A stretch of DNA of 64,000 nt from assembly GCF_027943255.1 (NCBI RefSeq), contig NC_072893.1, forward strand, positions 27,860,001 to 27,924,000, in the 5' to 3' direction. Of this stretch, positions 10,953 through 21,799 are shown in pieces. The notes beneath the pieces were generated by a model. It was not told the DNA's origin. It did not search any database and worked only from the letters and a program-made list of their open reading frames with translations. The DNA comes from Anastrepha obliqua. Taxonomy: Eukaryota; Arthropoda; Insecta; Diptera; Tephritidae. How positions within the stretch are numbered: the stretch's first letter is position 1; each line of letters begins with the position of its first letter. Both the position numbers and the translations under genes were made by a program.

Positions 10953-12976
10953 ATGGATATTACAAAAATTCTGGAAATTACAAAAATTGGTACCTATACC
11001 AAAAAACCAGGTGCTTGCTCTCCAAATGAATACCGTCCACTGTGCATCCTGGACTCCATTGGTAAGTTGTTTGAGCTTGTGATTAAAAACCGGCTGGAAA
11101 CATATGTGGATGGATAGCTATCAAGCTACCAGTTTGGCTTTAGGAGGAAACGATCTACCAAAGACGCGATAGAGGCCGTAAAAGTAATTGCGGAAAAGGC
11201 AATTGAAGGCAAACGATGGTTAGGTGGCGGAAAAGAATATTGCCTGGTAGTAACACTAGATTTCAAAAAAGCGTTCAACAGTGCCAGATGGATAGATATA
11301 CTACACACCCTCCGTGCGATTCAAGTGCTTACCTATCTACAGCGTATATCCATATCCAGCTATCTGTCTGATAGGGTGCTACGTTATGACAGCGACGCCG
11401 GAATCGTTGACTACAAGGTCACAGCTGGTGTGCCACAAGGATCCGTACTAGGGCCTCTCCTGTGGAACATTATATACGACGGCATTTTGCGACTAAAGGT
11501 ACACAAGAGAGCATCATTCGTTGGCTTCGCGGACGACATATCAATCGTTGTAACCGCGAAAACGCTCGCGGAAATTGTAAATATCGTGCCACAAGCTATA
11601 GGCGCGGCTCAGAGATGGCTAGGCGCGAATGGTTTAAACCTAGCTACGCATAAAACAGAAGCCTTACTCATCAGCAGCCGAAAGAGATTTGAAAAGGTCA
11701 AGATCAGAGTTGGGGACAGCATTATCGAGTCAAACCCATACGTAAAATACTTGGGCGTCTTGGTAGACCACCGAATTAGCTTCCGAGACCATTTGGAATA
11801 CGCTAGCAACAAAGCTGCGACTGCGACAGCAGCCCTGGCTAGAATAATGGCGAACATTAGAGGACCAAGACAACAGGCAAGACCGGTCCTGGCTGGAGTA
11901 GTGAGGTCTATCCTTTTATAGGGCGCGACAGTTTGGCGCGATGCATTCCAACTCGCTTCATACGTACGAAGTAATAACTCCACGTACCGCTTGTGTGCTC
12001 TTAGAGTCTGCTCTGCCTCCAGGACAGTCTCAGAAGATGCGGCGCTCATCACAGCTGGTCTATGCCCACTCGACTTGATAGCGCAGGAGATGTACGAAAT
12101 GAAACGTATGAGGAACAACCAAGCCCAATGCGACCAGCTGGCACTGAGAAAATCCATAAGCCACCGCTGCGTGGGCCAGTGACAGACGCGATGGGACAGT
12201 GCAAATAAAGGCAGGTGGACCCACCGTCTCATCCCCAACTTTGAAGCTTGGCTCCAGCGAAAGCACAGAGAAGTAGACTTCTACCTCTGCCAAATCATAA
12301 GTGGTCATGGCTGCTTTAAAGCGTACCTACCTTCACCGCTTTGGACACGAAGAAAGTCCATACTGCAAGCATTGCACACCAGCAGTTGAGGAGGACGCAG
12401 AATATGTGCTTCTCACGTGTCGCCACTTCAGAAGAGTAAGGGCTAAACTGGAAGACAGCCTTGGCAGCAGCATCACACCTGAGAATTTAGTGCCACTGAT
12501 GTTGAAGAGCAAGGCAATTGGAGCAAAGTCCAACACATGGCTGCTGAAATAATGCAGCAACTCCGCTATAGTGAGCAGGCAATGAGGATGCGCGAACGCC
12601 AAATAAGAACGTGAAGCAGCACACTTATCCAGAGATGGAAACGCAGGTAAACTGACGATACCACTATTAGAAACTGACCTTTTCTATGGTAACGAACAGA
12701 GACATGGGGGAGGGGGCGTGTAGATCCGACAGGGGTGGTTCTCTTCAGATATGACTTAACAGTGGTGGTAATAGGCAGATGCAGCTTGTGACATTTTGCA
12801 TCAAAACTGTAACTGACGTTGAGTGCAACGCTTAAACCGCCTCCCGACGAAATACTTGACGGTAGTACCAGGGGGATCGGTACTTTGACGGTAGGAGGTT
12901 TAGTTCGGGTTAAAGTCCCACACTGACGAGGTGAGGCTTTCGATGCTTCCTCCTCATAAAAAAAAAGAAAAACAAG
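10953..12976 (+). pseudogene. 5'-truncated R1-clade LINE (reverse transcriptase to 3' end)
   Basis: Translation starts inside the RT domain: LVPIPKKPG, CSPNEYRPLCILDSIGKLFE, SSYQFGFRRKRSTKDAIEAV, VVTLDFKKAFNSARW. Then follow VTAGVPQGSVLGPLLWNIIY (RT motif) and VGFADDISIV, whose catalytic FADD box is intact, and NPYVKYLGVLVDHRISF. The C-terminal CKHC..EEDAEYVLLTCRHF finger lies at about 12360-12430. The order and wording of these motifs are typical of the R1 clade, which usually inserts in 28S rDNA; no rDNA is visible here. The frame carries stops at 11115, 11919 and 12180 and a 4-base duplication (CTAC) near 12330. Everything upstream (ORF1, endonuclease) is missing. About 350 bp of 3' untranslated sequence ends in an A-rich tail at about 12956-12975. 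Confidence 0.88.
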
Positions 12977-12984
12977 AGGCATGC

Positions 12985-13834
12985 TTGGACAAATTTTATG
13001 CAAATATTTAATTAAGAAAACAAAAAAAAAAAAAATATAAAAACTAAACTAATAAGGAAAATAAAAGAAGTAATCGATGCAAGGCAATAATAGGCGCTCT
13101 AGGCATAATTTGGCTTTAACTTTATTGTGAATCTTGACTTGTAATATGATTTTAAGAACACGAAAATGGTGCTGGCACCCAATTTTCTAACATCCAGTAA
13201 ATGTTCAATAAAGCAAGTATCAATGAGAATTAAATATTATACTTGGATGAATTTTTGAATGCCAGATATTTTCAAATAATTGTAATTCAAAAGAATTGGC
13301 TATAAGAATTTGAACAAACCATCAAAATATTCATTTATTTTTCTGCCTGTTGAAAAATTACATTAAATTTTGTGCATTTCCATTTATTCCTTGTGGCCAC
13401 TGCCAAAGAGAGTCAACGGCTGATATACCTTTGGTATTGAAAAGCGAGGTGTGGTTCGCAGTTTGGTGACTGCAACTGTCAACGGATTAAAACTTTATTT
13501 CTTCTGTTTTCTTTGGCTTTGTGTACTTTAAAGTGCAATATACGATAATGAGAAATGTAAACAGTGATTTCGCTCCTTTCCAATCTCATTAACTTTCTTT
13601 ACAATTTATTGGCGCACGGGAATTCATTGGCGGTTAAAGGTGGCTTTAGTGAAAAGACTGTGCACAAATAAACTATTAAGAAAGATTGGAAATATTTGTA
13701 TTTATTTGAAAATACTGCAGTTAGAAAATATAAATTTAAAAAGTCCAGCAAGCATTTTAAGTCCATATGAAAACAATTTGCGCGTATGACGATTGAATAA
13801 AAGTCCATTTCTTCACCTATTTCGCTTCCATATC
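12985..13834. other. AT-rich stretch, no gene seen
   Basis: A poly-A/AT-rich region with no open frame of interest and no repeat I could match elsewhere in the window. Confidence 0.5.
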
Positions 13835-14030
13835 AAATATGCCGGCAATAGCAAACCTCCGAGTGTATTTCTGCTATGAAAAAGCTTCTCTTAAAAAACC
13901 ATCTGCCGCCTGGTGGCGGACTGTAGGTTCCTTGATTTGTGGACAAAAACATCAAGACGCTCACCAAAAACTGAAGGAAGAGCTCGAACAAACGCCAAAT
14001 GAAGGGCGTGAGCGTCAATTATATATATAT
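13835..14030 (+). mobile_element. SINE copy, 3' two thirds
   Basis: It matches the SINE body in order: GCCGGCAATAGCAAACCTCC, GAGTGTATTTCTGCTATGAA, AAGCTTCTC, CATCTGCCGCC, GTTCCTTGATTTGTGGA, CATCAAGACGC, and an end in CGTCAATTATATATA. The tRNA-like head is absent. The AT dinucleotide tail at about 14021-14036 marks the 3' end. Confidence 0.8.
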
Positions 14031-15299
14031 CTATATATCTTTACATTAAAAGATGAATTCATATTCAGTTGGGAGTGAATAACCTGCGAGCAGTCGTCAC
14101 GGCATTCAGAATCAATCGGTAGAGCGCCAATAAGCTGCAGAGGTTTGCATTGCAGTAGCCATGAGAACCTATTCAGCAGCGTCCATGGAAGCTCTTTGAG
14201 AACTAACATCTCGTCATATTCATATTCAGAACTAAGTGAAGAGCGACATTTCGAGAATGAAGGAATAACGTGAAAAAAGGGTATCTGAGTTGCAGGAGAT
14301 TGATACTGTAATGTAGCAATACCTGGAGATCGGAATAGCGAGGTATACTAAGCAAGCAAAGATTTGCTTTATACAAATATTCAGAACGGATCTTAGTGAC
14401 CAAAGAAATGGATTGGTATGAGCGGGATATATGAAATCTGGTACCCTACAAGACAGTGATGAGCACTTTCGACAAAAATACCAACACATTTACAAGTATT
14501 TTATTAGTCTCTAATACATGCGCATTATCAGATTAGCATAAACAACATTTTTTAATGGGCAAATCAAATATTTCATTTCGTATCCTTTTCTCCTGTTCGG
14601 TGTGAATTCTATCTCTCTTTTACCTATAAATATTTCATATAAGTTAAAAATATATCCACTGTACTTTAAACGCCACGGTAACTAATTTATATGCTTATAA
14701 TGGGGCTGCTCTGAAAAAAGTTCTGGTATGAAATGATTAGATGCTTGGCTAAAACTTGAAAATTCGTGAGTTCGAATCTCCGTGGATGAAACACCGAATT
14801 AGTGTTAAAACTTTTTAATGAAAAAAAAATATATATATATATAAATTTTATAATTTCTAAATACAACATTTTAACGAAGCTCCTCAGTCTGATTACTTTT
14901 TAACGAAAATGAGGAATAATTGAGGAGTTTGTGCTGATTACTTGTTGAGAACAAAAATGAGAAGTTGCCTTGCTTTTAGAGCATAGTAGATATTGTATAT
15001 TTTTCAGTTATAAGAAATTACTATTGGTAAAAGCGAGATAGAATATCACACTGACAAGGGGAACTATCAGAACTGTGTAGTTGGATGAGGATAGTGATGA
15101 TGATAATCTGAGTGATTATATTTTAGTCAGCTGTCTTGTAGGGGAGTGAATTTGTAAGTGAAAAGGGTACAAGGGTATATGTATCTGGGCCAGATATCCC
15201 TACTGCCGTAACAGGTAGAGCTTTTCAACTAATAAAATATTATATCTCATTATAACCTCATTAACTACAATGTTCTGAACGGATCCATAAGCAATATTG
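14031..15299. other. AT-rich DNA with a SINE head remnant
   Basis: No coding signal. At about 14735-14800 the string GAGTTCGAATCTCCGTGGATGAAACACCGAATTAG matches the B-box part of the SINE head, followed by an AT run at 14821-14845. Confidence 0.5.
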
Positions 15300-15510
15300 A
15301 GGGCCTATGCCAGCTTTTCGATGTTTAATTTGCGGTTGTTGATCAACACTTCTGTCACTTTATTGACTTTTTCATCAGTTTTCGATGTCGAGGGCTTGCT
15401 ACTACTTTCGTCATCCTCGATGGACTTGCGATCTCTTCTGAAGCGTTTATGCAACTCATAAACGACTGTTTTCTTCAGAGTATCACTGAAAAAGTTTCCC
15501 AACAAAGGTC
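15300..15510 (-). pseudogene. N-terminal fragment of a mariner transposase
   Basis: The minus strand encodes DTLKKTVVYELHKRF, DRKSIEDDESSSKPSTS, KTDEKVNKVTEVLINN, then a stop and ALNIAYGSVQNIVVNE. This is the helix-turn-helix and linker part of a mariner transposase. The catalytic domain is missing; downstream (lower coordinates) no D-motif can be found. Confidence 0.65.
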
Positions 15511-15739
15511 TTCACACCATTGAATCCAATGCAAAATTCGATAAAAACTGGTTGTTACAATTTCAAGTGTATTTTCAAAACTGTATGAAATCGAAAACAC
15601 GTGCAGAGCTAGATTTACCTAAATCGGTGAAACTTTTACAAATGTCAAACAATGGCGATTGAAGGGAATTTTTATCACCGATGTGGCAACCTACAACAAA
15701 ATAGAACTCAAATCAGTTGACTGAGAGCGTCAAGTGGCG

Positions 15740-16690
15740 GTTGTTCGGGGAACGTTTTCATGAAGTTGGTATTCCCCTTTGAAGTCAATACACTACTGCA
15801 TTCGCCGGAACCAATTTTCACTTTTGTCACCCGGAAGAGGATATCTCTAAAACGAGCTGTTTAAAAGTTTCACCAACTTCTTCAGGCGTTGAAAACCGTT
15901 GACGGCTCTTTTTATTTCTGATGTTAGGAAACCAAAAGAAATCATTAGGTGCTAAATCAAGGGTGTACGACAATCTTTTGAGGACTCAAAACCTCCCTTG
16001 TATGAGCCGATACGTGAGAGCTCGCCTTGTCTTGGTGAAGAATGATTCATCTTCGGCGGTTGGATTTCCTAAATTCTTCGAAATTCGTAAACTTCTGCCA
16101 GAAACAAATGGTTATATACCACTCAGAATTTACTGCTTTAAGTTTCTCCTGTGGTACTGTTGCAATTTTCTGGAAAAGCAGTCGACCATTTGCCTTGAGC
16201 TGTTTCTTCCGCGAACAACTTTTGTTGGATTAAGCTCGTCTTAGAGCACCCATACTGGCGATTGCTGTTTTGTTCCACGCTCATAAGCACAGATCTAACA
16301 TTCGTCACCTGTTACGATGCCATAGACGTTTTTTGAACGATGCAGGTGAATTTGTTCAACATTTCTTTACACCAATCGACAAAAGTCCTTTTCTGGGAAA
16401 TTGTCAAATTATGTTTTACCCACTACGAATAAATCTTCTTCACGATCAAATGTAAATGTGCATGCAATATTGAATGCATGCTAGTCCCACTAATGCCCAA
16501 TGATTCCACTACGTCGCGACATGTCATATGACGATCTTGCGTTATCAATTGACGCACAACATAGTTTGTTTCTGGCACAACATCTGTTTTTGAACGGTCT
16601 TTACGAAATTCAGCCTGTAAGAATCAACGGACATGGTCTGAACTCGTTGTAGCAGTGTTTTGCAGTAGCTAAGTGTGATGGTTCAATGCC
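15740..16690 (-). pseudogene. Degenerate mariner transposase, catalytic triad still traceable
   Basis: Read on the minus strand with many stops and shifts: HCYNEFRPCP and an N-terminal helix region, then YGIVTGDEC (first Asp) and CAYERGTKQQS. Next come DELNPTKVVRGRNSSRQMV and AVNSEWYITICF. Then IILHQDKASSHVSAH (second Asp), LAPNDFFWFPNIRNK (third Asp) and RQRFSTPEEVGETF. This block order is characteristic of a mariner family that is very common in insects. The triad is present, but at least six frame disruptions make it dead. Terminal repeats are not found. Confidence 0.75.
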
Positions 16691-17072
16691 AAAAGTCGAT
16701 GTAAGTGCCTCAATAATTAACTTCGAAAATTGTAATAAATCATCGAACCAAAAATTTTCACGAGTTAATTACTTTTGTTAGGCGAGATGAATTTTTCAGC
16801 TCACTGAAAAGAGAAGGTATAAAGCTCGTAGGTGAAAATGTCATACCTACATGTAAATTTATGCTACAAAATACCAAACTTCTCGATTAAAATATCGAAT
16901 TATAGCTCACCACACGTACTGTTGCAAGGATGCAAAATATAAAAGGAATATAAAATATATAAAATTTTTGGAATTGTGTTCCCTTCCTTGGTTTTTTTTT
17001 ATAATCTAGTAAATAGCGGTAATATTGCTTCACAAATGGCACCTATAATGACATATTTTTTAACACTCATAG
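16691..17072. other. AT-rich spacer
   Basis: Nothing recognisable. It ends at the TA duplication of the rosa-type element. Confidence 0.5.
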
Positions 17073-17074
17073 TA

Positions 17075-18384
17075 CAGGGTGGCTGATGAAAGCCGCTACC
17101 AAAAAAAATTGAATAACTTTTTTTCTTTTTAAGTTATCTGTTCCATTTTTGTTTTAATTTGCAGATTGATCTTTAAAATTTATTAAAATGGATAACTGGG
17201 ACACGCAAACAAGAATTTGGAGAGTCCGCCGCTATCACGCACTGGAGTCCGTAGTTTTGGTACAGAGAGAGTACAGGCGGATGTTTGGCGGCGATCCCCC
17301 GAGCAGATGGACCATAACGAGACTGGTGAATAATTTTGCTGAGCAAGGAACAGTCGCAAGAAGACCTTATCATCGAAACCCACCAGTTCGGACGGAGGAA
17401 ACGATCGCTGCTGTAGCCGCAGCTGTACAAAGCAATCCAAGGGTTTCAACAAGAAGCTTATCTGCCCAACTTGGTGTCAGCCGACAGTCTTTGCAAACAA
17501 TAATGCACAAAGATTTAGACTTATTTCCCTACAAAATTCAAATGGTTAACAAACTGAATGCAGCAGACTTGCCGATTCGCTTGGAATTTTGCCAGAAGAT
17601 CCTGCAAATGGTGGAAGAAGACCAAAACATGTTAAACTGCCTTTTCATGTCTGATGAGGCCCATTTCGATTTAAACGGCAATGTGAACAAACAAAATTGT
17701 CGAATATGGAGTACTTCTAACCCACAAATACTCCACGAGACGGAATTGCATCCTCTTCGCGTGACAGTGTGGTGTGCGGTTTCTTCACGCTGTATTGTCG
17801 GGCCTTATTTTTTTGAAGAAAATGGTCACACCGTTACGGTTACTGGAGACCGTTATTTGAAAATGCTGAAAGAATTTTTCTATCCAGAACTACGCCGAAA
17901 GAGAATTCCTTTCAACTCTGTGTGGTTTCAACAAGATGGGGCAACGTCTCACATAGCCCAGACTGTTATGACAGAGTTGCGACGAAAATTTCCCAATAAA
18001 CTGATTTCAAGAAACTCCGAATTTCGTTGGCCCCCCAGGTCGCCTGACCTTACTGCACCTGACTTTTTCTTGTGGGGTTTATGTAAACAAGAAGTTTATA
18101 AAACAAAGCCAACAAATTTGGATGAGCTAAAACAATCCATTCGGGCAACAATTGCGGCTATTCCTGTCGCAACTCTCAAAGCAGCAATGAACAACATTTT
18201 ACTAAGATGCCGCACTTGTGTCAACGAGCATGGGGGCATTTAAATTCAATTATTTTTAAAACTAGTTAAGCTACATTTAATAAAATTTAATGACCTTCAA
18301 CTTGAAAAAAAAATTAATGAATTCCATACACTAAAAAAAGGTTATTTGAGTTTCTTAATGTAGCAAAATTCATCAGCCACCCTG
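17075..18384 (+). mobile_element. Complete rosa-type (DD41D) mariner-like transposon
   Basis: The element is 1310 bp. Both ends begin CAGGGTGGCTGATGAA when read inward, and each is flanked by the TA duplication (17073-17074 and 18385-18386) expected for the IS630-Tc1-mariner superfamily. After the first 16 bases the inverted repeats become imperfect. Inside lies one uninterrupted transposase gene. It is the only complete and open transposon in the window, so it is probably the youngest large insertion here. Confidence 0.93.
17188..18243 (+). CDS. DD41D transposase, intact, 351 residues
   Basis: A cut-and-paste transposase that would bind the element's ends, excise it and join it to a TA target in the nucleus. 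The start is the ATG 113 bp inside the left end. Residues 1-60 (HALESVVLVQREYRRMFGG, PPSRWTITRLVNNFAEQGTV) form the DUF4817-like helix-turn-helix, and residues 65-110 (SLSAQLGVSRQSLQTIM) form a second one. The catalytic Asp residues are in MSDEAHFDLNG (about residue 156), WFQQDGATSHIA (about 250) and LTAPDFFLWG. There are 41 residues between the second and third, which defines the rosa subfamily first described from tephritid flies (family knowledge). Length fits the family's usual 340-350. No stop or frameshift. Whether it is expressed or active cannot be read from sequence. Confidence 0.93.
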   Translation: MDNWDTQTRIWRVRRYHALESVVLVQREYRRMFGGDPPSRWTITRLVNNFAEQGTVARRPYHRNPPVRTEETIAAVAAAVQSNPRVSTRSLSAQLGVSRQSLQTIMHKDLDLFPYKIQMVNKLNAADLPIRLEFCQKILQMVEEDQNMLNCLFMSDEAHFDLNGNVNKQNCRIWSTSNPQILHETELHPLRVTVWCAVSSRCIVGPYFFEENGHTVTVTGDRYLKMLKEFFYPELRRKRIPFNSVWFQQDGATSHIAQTVMTELRRKFPNKLISRNSEFRWPPRSPDLTAPDFFLWGLCKQEVYKTKPTNLDELKQSIRATIAAIPVATLKAAMNNILLRCRTCVNEHGGI

Positions 18385-18394
18385 TATATACGTT

Positions 18395-19330
18395 TGAAAC
18401 AGGGATCACCATATTTATACTGACGGCTCAAAGATGGACAATGGCACAGGATCGGGAGTGTACTCGGAACGATTTTCTATAAACTGCACCTTTAGACTGC
18501 CAGACTGGTGAAGCGTCTTCCAAGCTAAGATCTACGCTATAGTCAAAGCAGCAAAACCGTTAAGACTGATGAACTTACCTCCGGGAAACCTCACCATATT
18601 TGTTGATAGTCAAGCAGTGATTAAGGTACTGACCTCAGCGCGCATCATGTCACGAAGTGTTAAAGAATACAGGAGTCCACTCTCTTTTATACAACAACTC
18701 AAAACCACATTTTGTTTGGTTCCCAGCCACTTTGGAGCGGAGGGAAATGAAAGAGCGGATGAGTGTGGATGTGGAAAGGCTCTGAAGTTGATCTTCAGCG
18801 AGTGATAGAGGACATAAGCAGTCCTCTAAACGAACAGTACAGTGCGATTGACTTGAGTGTAATCACGGAAACCAATAGAAGATAGTCTCTGACTACTAAC
18901 TGCAGAGTCTTCAAAGCGCTCTGGCCGAAACTGAATCTTAAAAGGACCAAATGTCTGCTTGTTCTCAACAGATTAACTCCTGCGTCCTCACAGGTGTTCT
19001 AACGGGTCATCACTGCACTATTGGTACACTAGCCAGTAGAATTGGTGTATCTCATAGTGACTTCTGCAGGAAATGTGGAGATGAAGGAGAAATTGAGTTG
19101 GTACAAAAACTCCTCTGTGAATGGCCTGCACTTCGAAGAAGCAGTGTCAAATATCTTGGCGATTATTTCTTTGAAGACCTGGGGAATTTTCAAAATTTCT
19201 CAGTGGAGTGACTAATCGCCTTCTTAAAAAGATGATAGTTAGGGAGTGAAAATAAAGTACAGGTATCACAGTGAGCCAAAGGCCACCGAGTGCCTTGTCT
19301 GAACCAAGCAATCTGACTAACCTAACCTAG
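18395..19330 (+). pseudogene. LINE 3' end with RNase H domain
   Basis: A plus-strand remnant. The RNase H pieces are IYTDGSKMDNGTGSG (first Asp), FQAKIYAIVKAAK (the catalytic Glu is now Lys), TIFVDSQAVIKVL and VPSHFGAEGNERADE. Then come GVLTGHHCTIGTLASRIGVS, the C-terminal finger CRKCGDEGEIELVQKLLC, and YFFEDLGNFQNF. It ends in 3' sequence finishing CTAACCTAACCTA at about 19316-19328. RT and endonuclease are missing. The type is the RNase H-bearing group (I/LOA/Jockey-like); I cannot fix the clade. It begins about 10 bp after the right end of the rosa-type element. Confidence 0.75.
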
Positions 19331-21429
19331 CTTATACTTACTTGGAAATCTCTTCAACTAGGAAAGGGAATTATCTACTATTCGATAGTTTTACATCGAT
19401 ATAAAATCAGTAACTATCAAGCTAATCATTTCATGAGACTTAATATGCATTTCAAGCCTACTTTAAAGCCGAAAATCTTTCTTATTTCATCCGTTCTAGA
19501 AAAAAGAGTGTCGTCGCCATCTGCCGCTTTACGAGAATTGTGCTGGCGCAGTGTTTTTAAAGCTTTTCGTTTCAGTATTTTTGAATTAATAAAATTTTCT
19601 TATCGAGTGTGATCAAAAACTAGCGACGAAAGACAACCTTAACGCCTCGTTGACATGTGTCAGCGTAAATTCCCTATTGCATTTTGCAATTTCATGCAAT
19701 AACGCCTAAAATCATGCTCCGTTTAATCTCCGAATTACATTGAAATTTCTATTGGTCGCTCATTGCTTAACTGTCATTTATCGCTGATTTTGGGTGCCGC
19801 TAATAGCTGCTGCACTGGTGAGCGCTGCCACTGTTGAACGCCAAAAACTATGCAATGCAAAAATTAAAAGCATAAAATAGCGCGATTTTCAGCCTTCGCA
19901 AATTGTGCGAAATGCGGTGACACTTTGAGATGCTGACATTTCGTTTGCCGAATGACAATTGCTACATTTTGCCTCTTTTTTCGCTGCCTTTGCGTTGGGT
20001 GATAAGCAAATTGTAATCAACTTTTGTTGCACGAGCGCATATATATGGGTGTGTGTGTGTTTGTGATGTACGAGCACATACTTACATATATACGATAATC
20101 ATTATAATTCGAAAAATGCTTTTCGCCAACGTCTGCAATATGTTGCACATAATGAGATTGTAATGTGATGGCTGGCTTATGCGTCGGCTGGTAGTTGCTG
20201 GCTGGTGGCCGGTGGTGACTCGTTGGTAGTAGCAATGCTAACGAAATGGGCCAATATTGTGTTGCACGATTCATCAATGTCAACAACGAGTTGCCAACAT
20301 CATCGGCAGCATTGCAAGTCATGTGTTGCGCGGCAATCAACGTCTGTGGCAGCAGCATTGCAATTGCTTTTCCGATGATCGAATTGAAAATAAAAAATTT
20401 ATTGCAAAAAAAAAAGAAATACTAAAAATCTGAGGTGTACAAATACATACAAAAATGTACATATATGTGGCGGCAGTCAGTGGTCCTTCAATTCTATTAC
20501 AAATGCTTGTGCCGCACGTACCACAAGGAGAACTCCTGCGCCTTCCTTTCCAGCAGCGATACCTAATTTTCATCTCATTTTTGGTGGCGTAATTGAATTT
20601 TCCAGCACTAAAAAGCTCACACTGTATTAGCAGATAAATAAAATAAGTTCGCTTGCCAATATCCCCCCTTCCCCGTGCCACTTGTGCGCCAGCTTCTATT
20701 TACTTGCAATGCCGAATTCCTTTTGAAACTTAATTGCAAGTCATGGTCAACATCATTACTTCTAAATATTCAGCTTTGCTGCTGCTTTTTTCTCGTGTTT
20801 ATTTTCGTGATTGGGAAATGTCTACTTTTAGCCACGTCACTGTTTGACAACTCAATTACGGGCGTAAATAGCCTCAACGCTATCTAACTATTTAAATGCC
20901 AATCAGCATCATTCAAGCTTTTTCTGGTTTCTGAGGTTTTCGTTTTTGATTGCACGACTTTAAAAGGGACCCTTTTCTGCTATCTCTCAGTTTATCAGGA
21001 ATAATAAAGGTCAGTTTTTCTTTAGCATCTAAGAAAATGAACTTCAGACTGACTATTTTCAAACTTTTCATTTATTATTCACCACGAAGCACATTTTCTT
21101 TTGCGTTTTCTGAGCAGACTTCCTTCTTCTCTTCAATGGATTTGCTGCTGTTGAAATACGTAAGGCGGCCAGTTAGATAAGAAAGAGGAAACGCTAAAGA
21201 CATATAAAATCTTGACAGTTGGTCAGTTTTTCAAGAAACTAAAATTTGTTTAACAAAAACTACACTGAGCGGTTTAATTTTCCAAATTTGCGAGTCGAGC
21301 AGGAGACTACTTCATTTTTCGCTAATTTTCTTCTTTGCCCTTCTTTGCCTTTCTTTTCTGCGAGGATTTAAGCCGTACAACTCCTTGATCGAAAAACCAA
21401 TTCACATTGAAATACAACAGGGAAAATAG
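19331..21429. other. Gene-poor stretch
   Basis: No convincing gene. It contains a GT run near 20046-20064. A 66-bp codon-biased frame on the minus strand at 20497-20562 is discussed as a finding. The remaining open frames have no family resemblance. Confidence 0.45.
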
Positions 21430-21700
21430 AAATGCATTGGCCATACACTGCGCAAGCCAGCGACCGACATAAGTAGAATGGCGCTGGACTGGAATCCATA
21501 AGGATTGCGCAACACAGAACGCGCTAAAGGATCTGGGAAGGACGTAGCCTTAATGAGAAGTTTATAGAAACTGGCGAATCTTTCTCATGGACTCAAATTC
21601 AGACAAAAGCGAGAAGTGGGCAACATTGGCAAAAATTTGTCTCGGCACTATGCGTCAAAGTCGGCGCGAAAGCAACTACTAATAATAATAACGAGAAATA
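21430..21700 (+). pseudogene. RTE-like LINE C-terminal tail
   Basis: The plus strand reads IGHTLRKPATDISRMALDW, NP*GLRNTERAKGSGK, then after shifts KKWATLAKI and LGTMRQSRRES. IGHTLRKP...ALxWNPxGxR is the hallmark C-terminus of RTE-type ORF2. The end is an AATAATAATAA tract at about 21679-21692, the usual short-repeat 3' tail of RTE elements. Two stops are visible. Everything upstream is lost. Confidence 0.65.
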
Positions 21701-21799
21701 ATCTTCCTCTGAGTAATTCTCATACTTTATCAATGGGATTCTTATTAATGCACAACTCTATTCAGCGATGTAAGCTTATCAAATTATCCAGAGTGACGA

